Positions 8,964 to 21,121 of a stretch of 64,000 nt of DNA are shown here, in pieces. The stretch covers positions 496,001-560,000 of the forward strand of contig DATLIY010000007.1 of NCBI GenBank assembly GCA_035539175.1, read 5' to 3'. The stretch is from Acidisarcina sp. (GTDB taxonomy: Bacteria > Acidobacteriota > Terriglobia > Terriglobales > Acidobacteriaceae). Under the pieces are notes generated by a model. It saw nothing but the letters and a program-made list of their open reading frames with translations, ran no database searches and had not been told where the DNA came from. The position numbers were made by a program, and so were the translations under genes. How positions within the stretch are numbered: the first letter of the stretch is position 1; every line of letters starts with the position of its first letter.

Positions 8964-11516
8964 ATGGCCTTGAAGTTTCCCTTGCTGAGCTTGATGGCGA
9001 CAGTCCTGCTACTGCCGATCAGTTTTGCACACTGCCAGACGGCCGCGTTCGACCTCGCCGGGCCTGCGGTGGATGTGCGCGTCCAGCGTTCCGGCGAAAC
9101 CTTGCCGATCTCTCATGTGCCAAACCTCATGCCGGGCGACCGGCTGTGGATTCATCCCCAGTTGCCGGAGAGCCAATCTGCACATTACGTGATGATAGTC
9201 GCCTTTCTGCGCGGAGCCACCAATCCTCCACCGGCCAACTGGTTCACCAAGGTGGAGACCTGGACGAAATCAGTCCGCGAAGAAGGCGTTTTTATCACTA
9301 TTCCAGCTGAAGCCGAGCAGGCCGTTGTCTTTCTCGCCCCAGAAACGGGTGGCGACTTCAATACACTGCGCAATGCAGTGCGCGGCAAGCCCGGCGCCTT
9401 TGTCCGCTCTGCGCAGGATCTGCAGCAGGCGAGCCTGGATCGTATGCGGCTGGAAAAATATATGAACCTGCTGCGGGAGTTCTCCGAAGAACCCGCGGAG
9501 CTGAAACAACGCACCGTGCTGCTGGCCAGGAGCCTCAATATCAAGCTGGATCACGAGTGCTTTGACAAGCCGAGCGCACAACAGGTTCCCTGCCTGACGC
9601 AAAATACCGATGAGCTTGTCCTGGACGATGCGCACACCGAAACGATGGTGGCGAGAATCGCTTCAGGAAACACCGTCGATCTCGTCTCGCACATCGCCTA
9701 TATGCCGACAGCAGGCGCTGGAGCGCTGAGTCCTTATGTCGGCGCGGTGGTGGATACGGTGCGAATCCTCGCCTCCACCCACACGGCGCAATATCAATAC
9801 ATTCCGGCGCTTGCTCTTCCCACGGGCGACAAGTTGAATCTGCGACTGAACAACCCTCCATCGTTCCGCAATCCCAAGTCGGTGCTCGTCGTCGGATTGC
9901 CGCCGGTGGGCCCGTCGCCGCTTCCGCCGCTGCGCCCGGCTGAGCCCAAACAGGTCTTTTGCGCCGAGCAGCCCGATCTGGTTCTCCCCATTGATGGCGC
10001 GCCGCTGGTCTTTGCCAGCGAAATGGCGCATAACTTCACGCTTCATCTGAAGACAAGGACCGCGGGCGGAAACGGAATCGACCTCCCCGCCAAGGTAGAC
10101 CCGACGCGAGGCGGCCTTGTGGTGGATACCCGATCCATTCCGGCGAACTCGCTCAACGGCGATCTGACCGGAACGCTGCACGGCTTCTGGGGCTTCCAGC
10201 CCTTTGAAGGACCTACCTTTCAACTGCGCAGTTCTCAAGTCGGCGGCCGATGGATTGTGGCCTCAAAAGATGCCAGCGCATTGATCGTTGGACGGATGGA
10301 CGAACTTCACCTGCAGTCGGAACAGGCCGCCTGCGTGGAAAGCGTGGCGATTCGCGACGCCCAAGGGGGCAAAGTCGATGCCTCATGGAAGGTGACAAAA
10401 CCCGACGAACTCGAAGTCCAGGTGCCGCTGCAAAATGCTGTGCCCGGCTCCGTCGTCATGATGATCAAGAAGTACGGAAGGCAGAGTGTGAGCGATGAAA
10501 TTACGCTGCATACCTATGCCGAGGCAGGCAGCCTCGACACGCTGACGCTTCATGCGGGAGATACGGAAGGCACTCTGAAAGGAACCCGGCTGGATCAGGT
10601 GATGGACGTAGATCTGCAGGGCGTTCACTTTGCTCCGGGAGACCTGTCACGTGCGAATCAACAGGATGAGCTGAAGATTGCGACCAAGGATACAGCCGCC
10701 GCCGCTACGCTCAAGTCCGGCGATGCGATGCAGGCGAAGGTCACCCTGAAGGACGCGCGCGTGCTGGTACTCAGCACCAAAATTGCTCCGCCGCGCCCTC
10801 ACGTTAAATTGATCAGTAAAAGCGTGCAGGTCGATCCTTCGCCCACCGCTACAGCGCTGGTCAAGCTCAGCAGCCCCGATGAGGTGCCCCAGGAGTCACG
10901 CCTGAGCTTCTTCCTCAAAGCCGTGGTGCCGGAGACGTTTTCGCCGCAGCAGAAGGTGGAAGTGGCTACGCTCGACGAATCGTTTCGCGTGATGCTATCG
11001 GTCGCAAACCAGAACCTGACCCTGCAGGACTCCAGCACAGAGCTGGCCGTGCTCGATCCGATGCGGCATCTCGGACCTTCCGCCTTTGGACCACTGAAGA
11101 TGCGTCCGATCGCCGGCGACGGAACCACCGGGGATTGGCAGCCGCTCGCGAACCTGGTGCGCATCCCTACGCTGAAAGACATTCACTGTGTGGCGGCAGC
11201 CACCCGGCAATGCACCATCACCGGAGAGAAGTTGTTTCTTATCGATTCGGTAAGCACCAGTCCGGACTTTACCGATGCCGTTTCGGTTCCGGAAGGATTT
11301 GTCGCCCAGACGCTCGTCGTGCCCGCCTCGCACACGCGCACACTGTACCTCAAATTGCGCGATGATCCCTCGGCGGTAGATATCGTCACGTGGCCTGCAA
11401 CTCCGGCGACTTCGACTCCTGCTACCGCAACACCGCCTGCTTCAGCTCCGGCTGCTGCGCCTCCAGTGACTGCGTCGCCGGCTGCGGCCAGGGTGGCGAC
11501 ACCCGCCGCACAGTAG
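8964..11516 (+). CDS. Exported protein of unknown family with Pro/Ala/Thr-rich tail
   Basis: I do not recognise the family. The 850-residue product starts with a good signal peptide (hydrophobic residues 4-22, then AHCQTAA), so it should be exported. The body alternates beta-rich segments with short polar loops and has few cysteines; pairs at about residues 200/211 might form a disulfide. About 40 residues at the C-terminus are a low-complexity run of Ala, Pro and Thr, a likely flexible linker or wall/outer-membrane spacer. No catalytic motif is visible. AGGAGT precedes ATG 8964. It is monocistronic, ends at a hairpin and is convergent with the flavoprotein gene. A tandem Ig-like or cell-surface role is possible but unproven. 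Confidence 0.8.
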   Translation: MALKFPLLSLMATVLLLPISFAHCQTAAFDLAGPAVDVRVQRSGETLPISHVPNLMPGDRLWIHPQLPESQSAHYVMIVAFLRGATNPPPANWFTKVETWTKSVREEGVFITIPAEAEQAVVFLAPETGGDFNTLRNAVRGKPGAFVRSAQDLQQASLDRMRLEKYMNLLREFSEEPAELKQRTVLLARSLNIKLDHECFDKPSAQQVPCLTQNTDELVLDDAHTETMVARIASGNTVDLVSHIAYMPTAGAGALSPYVGAVVDTVRILASTHTAQYQYIPALALPTGDKLNLRLNNPPSFRNPKSVLVVGLPPVGPSPLPPLRPAEPKQVFCAEQPDLVLPIDGAPLVFASEMAHNFTLHLKTRTAGGNGIDLPAKVDPTRGGLVVDTRSIPANSLNGDLTGTLHGFWGFQPFEGPTFQLRSSQVGGRWIVASKDASALIVGRMDELHLQSEQAACVESVAIRDAQGGKVDASWKVTKPDELEVQVPLQNAVPGSVVMMIKKYGRQSVSDEITLHTYAEAGSLDTLTLHAGDTEGTLKGTRLDQVMDVDLQGVHFAPGDLSRANQQDELKIATKDTAAAATLKSGDAMQAKVTLKDARVLVLSTKIAPPRPHVKLISKSVQVDPSPTATALVKLSSPDEVPQESRLSFFLKAVVPETFSPQQKVEVATLDESFRVMLSVANQNLTLQDSSTELAVLDPMRHLGPSAFGPLKMRPIAGDGTTGDWQPLANLVRIPTLKDIHCVAAATRQCTITGEKLFLIDSVSTSPDFTDAVSVPEGFVAQTLVVPASHTRTLYLKLRDDPSAVDIVTWPATPATSTPATATPPASAPAAAPPVTASPAAARVATPAAQ

Positions 11517-11567
11517 CCCCCCGGGCCTCACCGCACAAGGCCTCGCCGAACACAAGCCTCACCACAC

Positions 11568-11595
11568 CTGGACCTGCCTCTCACGGCAGGTCCAG
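11568..11595. terminator. Hairpin between convergent genes
   Basis: CTGGACCTGCC and GGCAGGTCCAG form a perfect 11-base stem with a six-base loop, 52 bases after the exported protein gene and 50 before the stop of the flavoprotein gene. There is no long T run, so it may be a weak or two-way terminator. Confidence 0.55.
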
Positions 11596-11644
11596 ACGCT
11601 TACTCTGACCATGACAATGGCTCGATGCGGACCGCCGGGAGTCT

Positions 11645-13228
11645 CTACTTCTTCTCTTCGTGATACTCCTGCTCGGTGTTGATCTCCCAGACGTTGGATT
11701 TCTCCGTCACGCCCGCAAGAATGTTGTCCACCGCCGTCTTAGCCGTCAGCATGGAGTGATCCTGATTGTTGTATTTATGCATTCCGTTTCTGCCCACCAG
11801 GAACAGGTTCTTATACCCATCTATGTAGTCACGGATCACATCGAAACGGTCATAGGTTCCGAAGTACGCAGGATAGGTTTTGGGAACGCGGACCACATGC
11901 CCGTCCAGCACGTCCTCGCGGCGCACCATGCCGATCTTCTCGACTTCGCCGATTGCGAACTTTAGGATCTCGTCGTTCGGCATCCTCCACAGATCGTCCG
12001 TCTCATAGCAGAAATACTCCAGCCCGATCCAGGTTGTGGCGGGATCGGCAACCAGATAGGGGCTCCAGTTGTTGAAGATCTGCAACCGGCCCAGCAGAAC
12101 ATCCGGTTCCTGAATGTAGATCCACGTATCCTTCAGCGGAGATCCGTCCGGCTCGGTAACCGCCAGCTTTTTCACCAGCAATCCCACGGTAACGAAGTCG
12201 CGGTACATCAACCCATCGCTGACTTCGCGCACCTCATCGGGTACGGGCACATCGAGAGAATGGATGAGGTCGCGTATCGGCATGGTTGAAAAGAAATAAT
12301 CTCCATCAAACCTTCGCTGCTCCCCTTCCTTGCTGGTCGCCTCCACGGCGATCACCCGATCGCCCTCCGTCACGACCTTATCGACGCGCCAGCCCAGCAG
12401 GACAGACCCGCCCTTCTGCCGCACCAGAGAAGCCGCATACTCCCACAACTGGCCCGGGCCGTATTTCGGATAGAGGAACTGCTCTATCAGAGAAGTCTCC
12501 GTCCCCTTCTGCGAAATATCTTTCGGACTGCCTTCTCTTGCCGTGCCTTGCAGAGCCTTTTTCAGGAAATGCGCAATCGCGGTCGTCAGAGAAAGTCCTT
12601 TGATCCTCTGGGCTCCCCACTCCGCGCTGATCTGGTTGCACGCAATGCCCCACACCTTCTCCGTGTAGGACTTGAAAAATGTGAGATAGAGCTGACGACC
12701 GAAGCGGTTGATCAGGAAGTCCTCTAGACTCCGTTCCGGCTTGCGCTGGTGGAACTTGGCCAGTACATAGCTGGCTCCCACCTTCAGCGTGCGAGCCAGG
12801 CCAAGACCGCGCAGAGTAGCCGCCGTGAGCGTCACGGGATAATCGAAGAACTTCCGCAGAAAATAGATGCGGCTCTTGCGCGGCCTGACCAGCATCACAA
12901 GGTCTTCACTGCCCGCGGCATCTCCCTCCGGCTGTGCGGAGAGGCTGCGCTCCTTGTTCTGGTAATGGAGCATCGTATTCGAGGCTCCATTTGTCTGCAC
13001 TGGAAGCAGTTCCGCCCACCAGTTCATGACCCAGTCATTCTTGGAGAAGAACCTGTGGCCTCCGATGTCCATGCGGTTGCCCTTGAACTGCACGGTTCGG
13101 GAGATCCCCCCAATATCCTGGCTGGCTTCGAGCACAATCGGCTCAATCTCCGACCGCCGTAGAAACTCCAGTGCGGCCGTGAGCCCTGCCGGGCCCGCGC
13201 CAATAATGACAGCCTTCTTGCGTGCCAT
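11645..13228 (-). CDS. FAD-dependent oxidoreductase, UGM/amine-oxidase-like
   Basis: Flavoprotein of the amine oxidase/UDP-galactopyranose mutase-like superfamily. The N-terminus has a dinucleotide-binding fold, [14 protein letters not shown] followed by [14 protein letters not shown] and [10 protein letters not shown], which binds FAD. The middle carries [11 protein letters not shown], resembling the YTRKQW region of galactopyranose mutases, and the C-terminus ends the FAD site with [18 protein letters not shown] 13228 starts right at the Rossmann fold; an upstream in-frame ATG at 13354 would add 42 unconserved residues overlapping the divergent holB promoter. Such enzymes often accompany polysaccharide genes, but the substrate is unknown. 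About 527 residues. Confidence 0.82.
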   Translation of the reverse strand: MARKKAVIIGAGPAGLTAALEFLRRSEIEPIVLEASQDIGGISRTVQFKGNRMDIGGHRFFSKNDWVMNWWAELLPVQTNGASNTMLHYQNKERSLSAQPEGDAAGSEDLVMLVRPRKSRIYFLRKFFDYPVTLTAATLRGLGLARTLKVGASYVLAKFHQRKPERSLEDFLINRFGRQLYLTFFKSYTEKVWGIACNQISAEWGAQRIKGLSLTTAIAHFLKKALQGTAREGSPKDISQKGTETSLIEQFLYPKYGPGQLWEYAASLVRQKGGSVLLGWRVDKVVTEGDRVIAVEATSKEGEQRRFDGDYFFSTMPIRDLIHSLDVPVPDEVREVSDGLMYRDFVTVGLLVKKLAVTEPDGSPLKDTWIYIQEPDVLLGRLQIFNNWSPYLVADPATTWIGLEYFCYETDDLWRMPNDEILKFAIGEVEKIGMVRREDVLDGHVVRVPKTYPAYFGTYDRFDVIRDYIDGYKNLFLVGRNGMHKYNNQDHSMLTAKTAVDNILAGVTEKSNVWEINTEQEYHEEKK

Positions 13229-13414
13229 ACCTAGTACGACCTGTCCGATCCCTGAGGGTCCAAATCCATGCGTCCTTGCGTGCGCAGATGCACGCCTTTC
13301 GAGGTGGTTCTGTGTATATATCTTAAACGGCAGGCGCTTCCGCCACCTCTTCAACGTCCAGCGACATGCCCGCTGCTGCCTGTTCTGCTAGTCTCATTTA
13401 CAGGAGATTCGAGC

Positions 13415-14512
13415 TTGGGTTTTAGCGATTTTTGGGGAAATGAACCAACGGTTCGACACCTGCGCGAAGGGATTCGTGCGGGACACATCCCCCCGGCCTT
13501 GATCCTCGCCGGCCCCAGGGGCTCAGGAAAATATACTCTCTCCCTGATGCTCGCGCAGGCCATCAACTGCCTGCGCCAGCCGGAATCGGATGGTCTGCCA
13601 GACTTCTGCGGGGAATGTGCGAACTGCCTGCGCATCGCGGAAGCACAACCGCTCGATACGCGGATCGAGGAAGCGGTCTCCGCTCGCGAAGAGATGCGCG
13701 ACGCCGACAAAAAAGAGACGCGCATCCTGATTCAGACACACCCCGACATCCTCGTGGTACCACCGGACCCGCCGCAATTGCTCATCAAGATGGGCCAGGT
13801 GCGGCGCGTGATCCACGGCATGTACCGCTTTCCCTCCGACGCCCGGCACGCGATCTACATTTTCACCAGCACAGCATTCATGAAGGAAGCCGCGAACTCC
13901 CTGCTGAAGGTTCTGGAGGAGCCCCCTGCGTATGCCAGCATCTTTCTGCTGGCGGAAAACCCCGGCGAGCTGCTGCCGACCATTCGCTCCCGTTCCATCG
14001 TCTACCGCCTGGGCGCCCTGCCAACCGAAACGATTGAGGCCCTGCTTGCGCAGCGGCATCCGGAGTGGAAGGCACCCCAGAGAGCGCTCATCGCGCGGCT
14101 TGCCGAGGGCGCGGTAGGGCGGGCCCTGGGCTTCGACCTGGCAGGCTACATGGCCAGCCGGCAGGATGCACTGGTCATCGTCAAGAATGCCCTCGCCGAA
14201 CCCGACCACTCGGCCCTCTTCCGCATGACCGAAACCTACCGCGCAGGTGCCGAGGGCCAGCAAAAGACCGCGGCGCTGCTCCGTGCCCTCGCCAGCCTGC
14301 TGGAGGATATGCTGTTGCTTCAGTCCGGCACTGCCGGGTTGGTTCGCAACATCGATCTGCTGCCAGAGCTCACCCGCCTCAGCGCCAGCGTCAGTGTCGG
14401 CTGGATCGACGCTGCGGCACGAGGGTTGAACCAGGTGGAGGCTGGAATGCGGCGGAACCTGCTGCGCTCGCTGTCGCTGGATGCCTTTGCGACGGAGCTC
14501 GCCTCCTCCTGA
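13415..14512 (+). CDS. holB: DNA polymerase III delta' subunit (HolB-like)
   Basis: Clamp-loader AAA+ subunit that helps load the beta clamp during replication. It has a P-loop, GPRGSGKYTL, near residue 34, a zinc module with CGECANC preceded by a further Cys, a linker with HPDILVVPPD, the helix ANSLLKVLEEPP shared by delta' and DnaX, and SRSIVYRLG corresponding to the SRC/sensor region. The intact GK in the P-loop leaves DnaX-like ATP binding possible; length (365) favours delta'. TTG 13415 is chosen since AGGAGA lies seven bases upstream; longer in-frame starts run into the divergent flavoprotein gene. Confidence 0.85.
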   Translation: MGFSDFWGNEPTVRHLREGIRAGHIPPALILAGPRGSGKYTLSLMLAQAINCLRQPESDGLPDFCGECANCLRIAEAQPLDTRIEEAVSAREEMRDADKKETRILIQTHPDILVVPPDPPQLLIKMGQVRRVIHGMYRFPSDARHAIYIFTSTAFMKEAANSLLKVLEEPPAYASIFLLAENPGELLPTIRSRSIVYRLGALPTETIEALLAQRHPEWKAPQRALIARLAEGAVGRALGFDLAGYMASRQDALVIVKNALAEPDHSALFRMTETYRAGAEGQQKTAALLRALASLLEDMLLLQSGTAGLVRNIDLLPELTRLSASVSVGWIDAAARGLNQVEAGMRRNLLRSLSLDAFATELASS

Positions 14513-14652
14513 CGCTGCGGCCCGCGCGGTTACTCCCACTTCGAATTTCCTTCGAGGACTCGCGATTTCTCTGGAGCGGCCGCCAGAGCCGGGATACCAT
14601 ACTCGCAGAAACTCAGAATTAGGAAAGGCAATCCTAGTTTGGAGGGAGAGTC

Positions 14653-14727
14653 ATGCCCGGCCCAGCCTGGCATGAACCCAAACTCGTTCGACTAAGGTGG
14701 CATCCAAACACCAGAGTCACAAACTGA
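14653..14727 (+). CDS. Possible 24-residue leader ORF upstream of hfq-like gene
   Basis: ATG 14653 has a strong GGAGGGAG ribosome site (14641-14648) and opens a 24-codon frame ending at TGA 14725-14727. It is in the same frame as the Hfq-like gene, whose ATG 14734 follows two codons after the stop and has no clear ribosome site of its own. Translation of the mini-ORF could therefore couple to the downstream gene, or TGA readthrough could join them. The peptide is rich in Arg, Trp and Pro. Expression is not proven. Confidence 0.35.
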   Translation: MPGPAWHEPKLVRLRWHPNTRVTN

Positions 14728-14733
14728 TTCATT

Positions 14734-15177
14734 ATGCGGAATCCGGCCCCACTCACGTCTCCAGCCGCAAAGGAAATCCGCCCCCTTGTTACCAGCCCGG
14801 CTCCTGAGGAGCCGAAAGCCACCTCGCCCGCATCCACGTCTGGAGCCGGGCCACGCAGACTGGTTCGCCCCACCCTGCCGGAGCGCGCTGCCGGCGGCAG
14901 ACGATTCGTGCGGCGGGAGGAGTCGCCCATGCTGACCCACCAGATGGCGCACGATAACCCCGGCTGGCACGATGCTTCGCACGCAGAAGCCTTTTATTTT
15001 CAGAAGCAAATGCAGTCGCAGACGCCGATGGTCTTTGTCCTGGAAGACGGTGAGCGGATTGAGGGCTGCATTGAGTGGTATGACCGCAACGCCATTAAAA
15101 TACGCAACGCGGGCCGTACGCTCATTTACAAATCCAGTGTGAAGTATCTCTACAAGGCGAGTGAAGCTCAACCCTGA
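14734..15177 (+). CDS. hfq: Hfq/Sm-like RNA-binding protein
   Basis: The last 65 residues have the Sm fold of Hfq: a helix EAFYFQKQMQ, Sm1-like PMVFVLEDGERIEGCIEWYD, and Sm2-like TLIYKSSVKYLYK where classical Hfq has YKHAIS. Hfq forms a ring that pairs small RNAs with messages. Two starts are possible. ATG 14734 gives 147 residues with a Pro/Ala/Arg-rich extension and no ribosome site. ATG 14929 has GGGAGGAG six bases upstream and gives 82 residues, the classical Hfq length. The RPTLPERA stretch before it looks protein-like, so both forms may exist. It lies between holB and sua5. Confidence 0.78.
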   Translation: MRNPAPLTSPAAKEIRPLVTSPAPEEPKATSPASTSGAGPRRLVRPTLPERAAGGRRFVRREESPMLTHQMAHDNPGWHDASHAEAFYFQKQMQSQTPMVFVLEDGERIEGCIEWYDRNAIKIRNAGRTLIYKSSVKYLYKASEAQP

Positions 15178-15191
15178 GGCAGTCTACTCGC

Positions 15192-16235
15192 CTATTTAGC
15201 GGCCTTTTGCAATCGGTCGCGGATGGCAACCCCGATGCCTGTCGCCTCCGGCAACGGGCACAGAATCACCGTCACCCCTGCTTCATCCAACTGGCGAAGT
15301 CCGGCGAACAAGCGGCGAGCCAACTCCTCTTCGTTCGTCCACTGCCCCCAGCGGTAGACCGCCATCTTCCCCGCATCGACGGAAAAGCCTTCCGGCAGCA
15401 TAAGACCGATGCGCTCCCCTCTCCAATCGGCGTCGGCTACGGCTGCCGCGAAGTCCTGCCTCTGCTGCTGTCCGGTGCCGCCGACCAGCACCAGCCGGGC
15501 ATGTGGCGCGTAGTGTCGCAACCCCACCCCGGGAGAGGGCAGAGATTCGGGTTCGCCAGCAGCCGCTACGGGTTCAAAGAGCGTTGTTCCCGGGCATAGC
15601 TCGCGGATCTGCTCCAGCGTAACCACTCCTGGCCGATAGATGACCGGGGGATCCTCGCATACATCGATCACCGTGGACTCCAGGCCATGAATCGCCTCCC
15701 CCGAGTCCAGCACAGCGTCGATGCGGCCCTCCAGGTCGTCCAGAACATGCTGCGCCGTAGTGGGACTGGTATGTCCAAAGGAGTTTGCGCTCGGCGCGGC
15801 GATGGGTACACCGGCGAGGCGGATCAACTCCAGCGCAACGGGATGAGAAGGCATGCGCACGCCAACCCGCTCCCGCCCAGCCGTCACCAGCGCGGGAATC
15901 TCCCCGGCGCGCGGCACCAGCAGCGTGAGCGGCCCGGGCCAGAAGGAGCGCCGCAGACGATCGGCCGCATCCGGGAGGCTACCCGCCACACGTCGCAGCA
16001 TAGCCTCATCGCAGACATGGACAATCAGTGGATCCCACCGGGGGCGCTGCTTGGCGACAAAGATCGCGGTGACTGCCGAGGCGTCCAATGCGTTGCCGCC
16101 CAACCCGTAGACTGTCTCCGTGGGAAACGCGACAGTTCCACCACCACGCAGGATGGAGGCAGCCTTCTGCAAGGATGATTGTGACAATTCCGAATGCAGG
16201 TCGCTGGCATCGACCGCCAATCGCAGAGTTTTCAT
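15192..16235 (-). CDS. tsaC: L-threonylcarbamoyladenylate synthase (Sua5/TsaC2)
   Basis: Makes threonylcarbamoyl-AMP from threonine, bicarbonate and ATP, the first step of the universal t6A37 tRNA modification. The YrdC domain (residues about 15-210) is clear: GGGTVAFPTETVYGLGG, KQRPRWDPL (in place of the usual KxRP..PL), FWPGPLTLL, VGVRMPSHP and APSANSFGHTSPT. A PGVGLRHYAPH linker and a C-terminal Sua5 domain complete the long Sua5 form of 347 residues, rather than the short TsaC. It is convergent with the hfq-like gene (14-base gap) and divergent from the CYTH gene across a small duplicated promoter region. Confidence 0.93.
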   Translation of the reverse strand: MKTLRLAVDASDLHSELSQSSLQKAASILRGGGTVAFPTETVYGLGGNALDASAVTAIFVAKQRPRWDPLIVHVCDEAMLRRVAGSLPDAADRLRRSFWPGPLTLLVPRAGEIPALVTAGRERVGVRMPSHPVALELIRLAGVPIAAPSANSFGHTSPTTAQHVLDDLEGRIDAVLDSGEAIHGLESTVIDVCEDPPVIYRPGVVTLEQIRELCPGTTLFEPVAAAGEPESLPSPGVGLRHYAPHARLVLVGGTGQQQRQDFAAAVADADWRGERIGLMLPEGFSVDAGKMAVYRWGQWTNEEELARRLFAGLRQLDEAGVTVILCPLPEATGIGVAIRDRLQKAAK

Positions 16236-16269
16236 CTATTCTGGCTTTCGCGCGTTCAAAGTCGTTCTA

Positions 16270-16305
16270 TCTATTATGCCCCGGCGCTCTATCATGCCCC
16301 CGCGC
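16270..16305. repeat. Tandem 18-base duplication in divergent promoter region
   Basis: Two adjacent 18-base copies (16270-16287 and 16288-16305) match at 16 positions. On the minus strand each contains a -10-like hexamer, CATAAT and CATGAT, about 40-55 bases upstream of the sua5 ATG at 16235. It may have duplicated a promoter element. Confidence 0.6.
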
Positions 16306-16367
16306 CGCTGTTCCGGATTGGCCCGGTGACATTCCCCTGCCGCTCTTCCTGACATATACTCGCCCCT

Positions 16368-16964
16368 ATGCAATCGATTGAAACAGAGGTCAAGTTCCGG
16401 GTCGCAGACAGCGAGGCCCTTGAAGCAAAGCTGGCGGCGCTGGAATTCCACAAGGTGACGGCACGCACCTTTGAGCGCAACGTGCTCTATGACACGCCCG
16501 ATCGCAAATTGCGGTCCAATGGCGAAATCCTCAGAATCCGCGAGTATGGACCCAAGTGGGTCGTGACCAATAAACGCTTGCCGCCAAACAACTCTCCCGA
16601 AGCTCGCCACAAGCAGCGCATCGAAATCGAAACCGAGGTGGAGGATGGCGAAGCTATTGCCGCAATCCTGGAGCACCTGGGCCTGCAGGCAGCCTTCACC
16701 TACGAAAAATGGCGGGCAGAGTGGGCCGATGACAGGGGACACTGCGTGCTCGACGAGACGCCCATCGGCGTCTTTGCCGAGTTGGAAGGCCCAGCCGACT
16801 GGATCGACGCCACAGCAACAAAATTGGGGATCGACCTGAGCCAACTGCTGACGCTGAGCTACGGACGCCTCTTCGACGTGTGGAAGGAGCAGACTGGCAG
16901 CAAGGCCAACGACCTGACCTTCGCTGCGATACAAGGTAAAGACGTGCACAAAGACGCGCGCTAG
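16368..16964 (+). CDS. CYTH-domain protein (class IV adenylate cyclase / CyaB-like)
   Basis: The N-terminal ETEVKFRV supplies the ExExK triphosphate-binding signature at residues 5-9. Downstream, basic and acidic strands alternate as in the CYTH tunnel (LYDTPDRKLRSNGEILRIRE, then a KQRIEIETEVEDGE strand and a C-terminal FAELEGP strand). CYTH enzymes bind organic or inorganic triphosphates through divalent metal; members include class IV adenylate cyclases and thiamine triphosphatases. Length, 198 residues, fits a stand-alone CyaB-like protein. No CHAD domain is attached. Whether it makes cAMP or hydrolyses a triphosphate cannot be told from sequence. Confidence 0.85.
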   Translation: MQSIETEVKFRVADSEALEAKLAALEFHKVTARTFERNVLYDTPDRKLRSNGEILRIREYGPKWVVTNKRLPPNNSPEARHKQRIEIETEVEDGEAIAAILEHLGLQAAFTYEKWRAEWADDRGHCVLDETPIGVFAELEGPADWIDATATKLGIDLSQLLTLSYGRLFDVWKEQTGSKANDLTFAAIQGKDVHKDAR

Positions 16965-16971
16965 CCAAAAA

Positions 16972-17007
16972 CAGAGGGCCTGTCAGCGATTGCTGGCAGG
17001 CCCTCTG
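16972..17007 (-). terminator. Rho-independent terminator of secA
   Basis: CAGAGGGCCTGTCAGC and GCTGGCAGGCCCTCTG pair over 16 bases with one wobble and a four-base loop. Read on the minus strand, the stem is followed by TTTTTGG, the expected T tract, so it ends secA transcription; it may also stop the convergent CYTH gene. Confidence 0.85.
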
Positions 17008-17029
17008 CAGTCTTAGGGTACCAGGGAGA

Positions 17030-19990
<2,961 letters not shown>

Positions 19991-20197
19991 TGGATGAGTC
20001 CTTTGCGATGGCGTCTCTTGCTACTTGCGCCCAGGTCCAAGGTCGGGCGCACGCTCTGCTGACGCTATACCTAATCTAGTTTAGTGCACCGGGCCATTTG
20101 CTGCTGCCTCCGGACAGCAGTTGGCTACCGCGCCCGGCTCAAACCTGCAGAAACTCCCCTATTTTCAGCATTCCCCGTGAGTTAGCCCAAGTCCCCC

Positions 20198-21121
20198 CTA
20201 CTTGGCTCGGGGGTGGGTGCGGTCATAAACCGCGGTGATCTGGTTGGTGGTGAGCTGCGTGTAGCGCTGCGTGGTGGAAAGCCGCGCGTGGCCCATCAAT
20301 TCCTGAATGGCCCGCAGATCCGCCCCCTCCTCCAGCATGTGGGTGCCAAAGGCGTGGCGCAGGGTATGGGGATGGACCTCGGCAGGCAACCCCTGGGCGA
20401 TCGCCAACCGCTTGACAATGCGCTGCACGCTCCTCGTGGTCAAGCGTCCGCTGCCGCGCAGGTCAATTCCCAGCAGCAGCGCATCCGTCGTCTTTTTGGC
20501 CGCATCAAGCCTCGCCTCCCGCAACGGTAGATAGGCGCGCACGGCCTCCGCGGCCACATCGCCCAACGGCACGTAGCGCTCCTTTCGCCCCTTGCCCCGA
20601 ACCAGGATCGCGTCATTAGCCCAGTGGACATCGCTGAGATTGATGCCTACAAGTTCTGCATTTCGGATGCCGCAGCCGTATAGAAGCTCGAAGATCACGC
20701 GGTCGCGCTCGGGCCAGGCGGCCGCCTCGGCTCCGATGTGGTCGGCAGCGCGGTTCATCTGCTCAATGTTCGGCACACGGGGCAGATGCCGCGGCAACTT
20801 CGGCGTGGCAACCAGCGCGGCGGGATTCTGCTCCACCAATCCTCGCTTTGCTAGCCAGCGAAACCATGCGCGAACCGCCGCCAGCGCCCGCGCCACCGAA
20901 GCCTTCGACAAACCACGGTCGTAGAGCGTGCCCAGATAGGCGCGAATTTGCGGATGCTCGACGTTGCGCATCTCTCGCGCACCATGCTCCTGCAGATAAT
21001 CCGCGAAGGAATGGAGCTCCCGTCCGTATGCGCGCAGCGTGTGTGCGGATACGTTACGCTCGTACGCCAACGCGGAGAGAAACTCGCCCACCAGCGAGGA
21101 TGCTTTGGAATCCGTGGTCAT
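20198..21121 (-). CDS. xerC: Site-specific tyrosine recombinase, XerC-like
   Basis: Cytoplasmic recombinase that, with XerD, resolves chromosome dimers at dif. The SAM-like DNA-binding domain spans residues 1-95. The catalytic domain shows the Arg in GIRNAELVG, the Lys in [20 protein letters not shown] with His-x-x-Arg and the second His in [14 protein letters not shown] with the nucleophile Tyr. The ending [13 protein letters not shown] matches XerC rather than XerD. Its ATG overlaps the stop of the upstream xerD-like gene by four bases, so the two are translationally coupled. Confidence 0.9.
   Translation of the reverse strand: MTTDSKASSLVGEFLSALAYERNVSAHTLRAYGRELHSFADYLQEHGAREMRNVEHPQIRAYLGTLYDRGLSKASVARALAAVRAWFRWLAKRGLVEQNPAALVATPKLPRHLPRVPNIEQMNRAADHIGAEAAAWPERDRVIFELLYGCGIRNAELVGINLSDVHWANDAILVRGKGRKERYVPLGDVAAEAVRAYLPLREARLDAAKKTTDALLLGIDLRGSGRLTTRSVQRIVKRLAIAQGLPAEVHPHTLRHAFGTHMLEEGADLRAIQELMGHARLSTTQRYTQLTTNQITAVYDRTHPRAK

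Noticed and set aside
13523-14539. Long antisense frame (338 codons) over holB
   Set aside because: HolB motifs are intact on the + strand, and the antisense product has a Gln/Gly-rich shadow composition.
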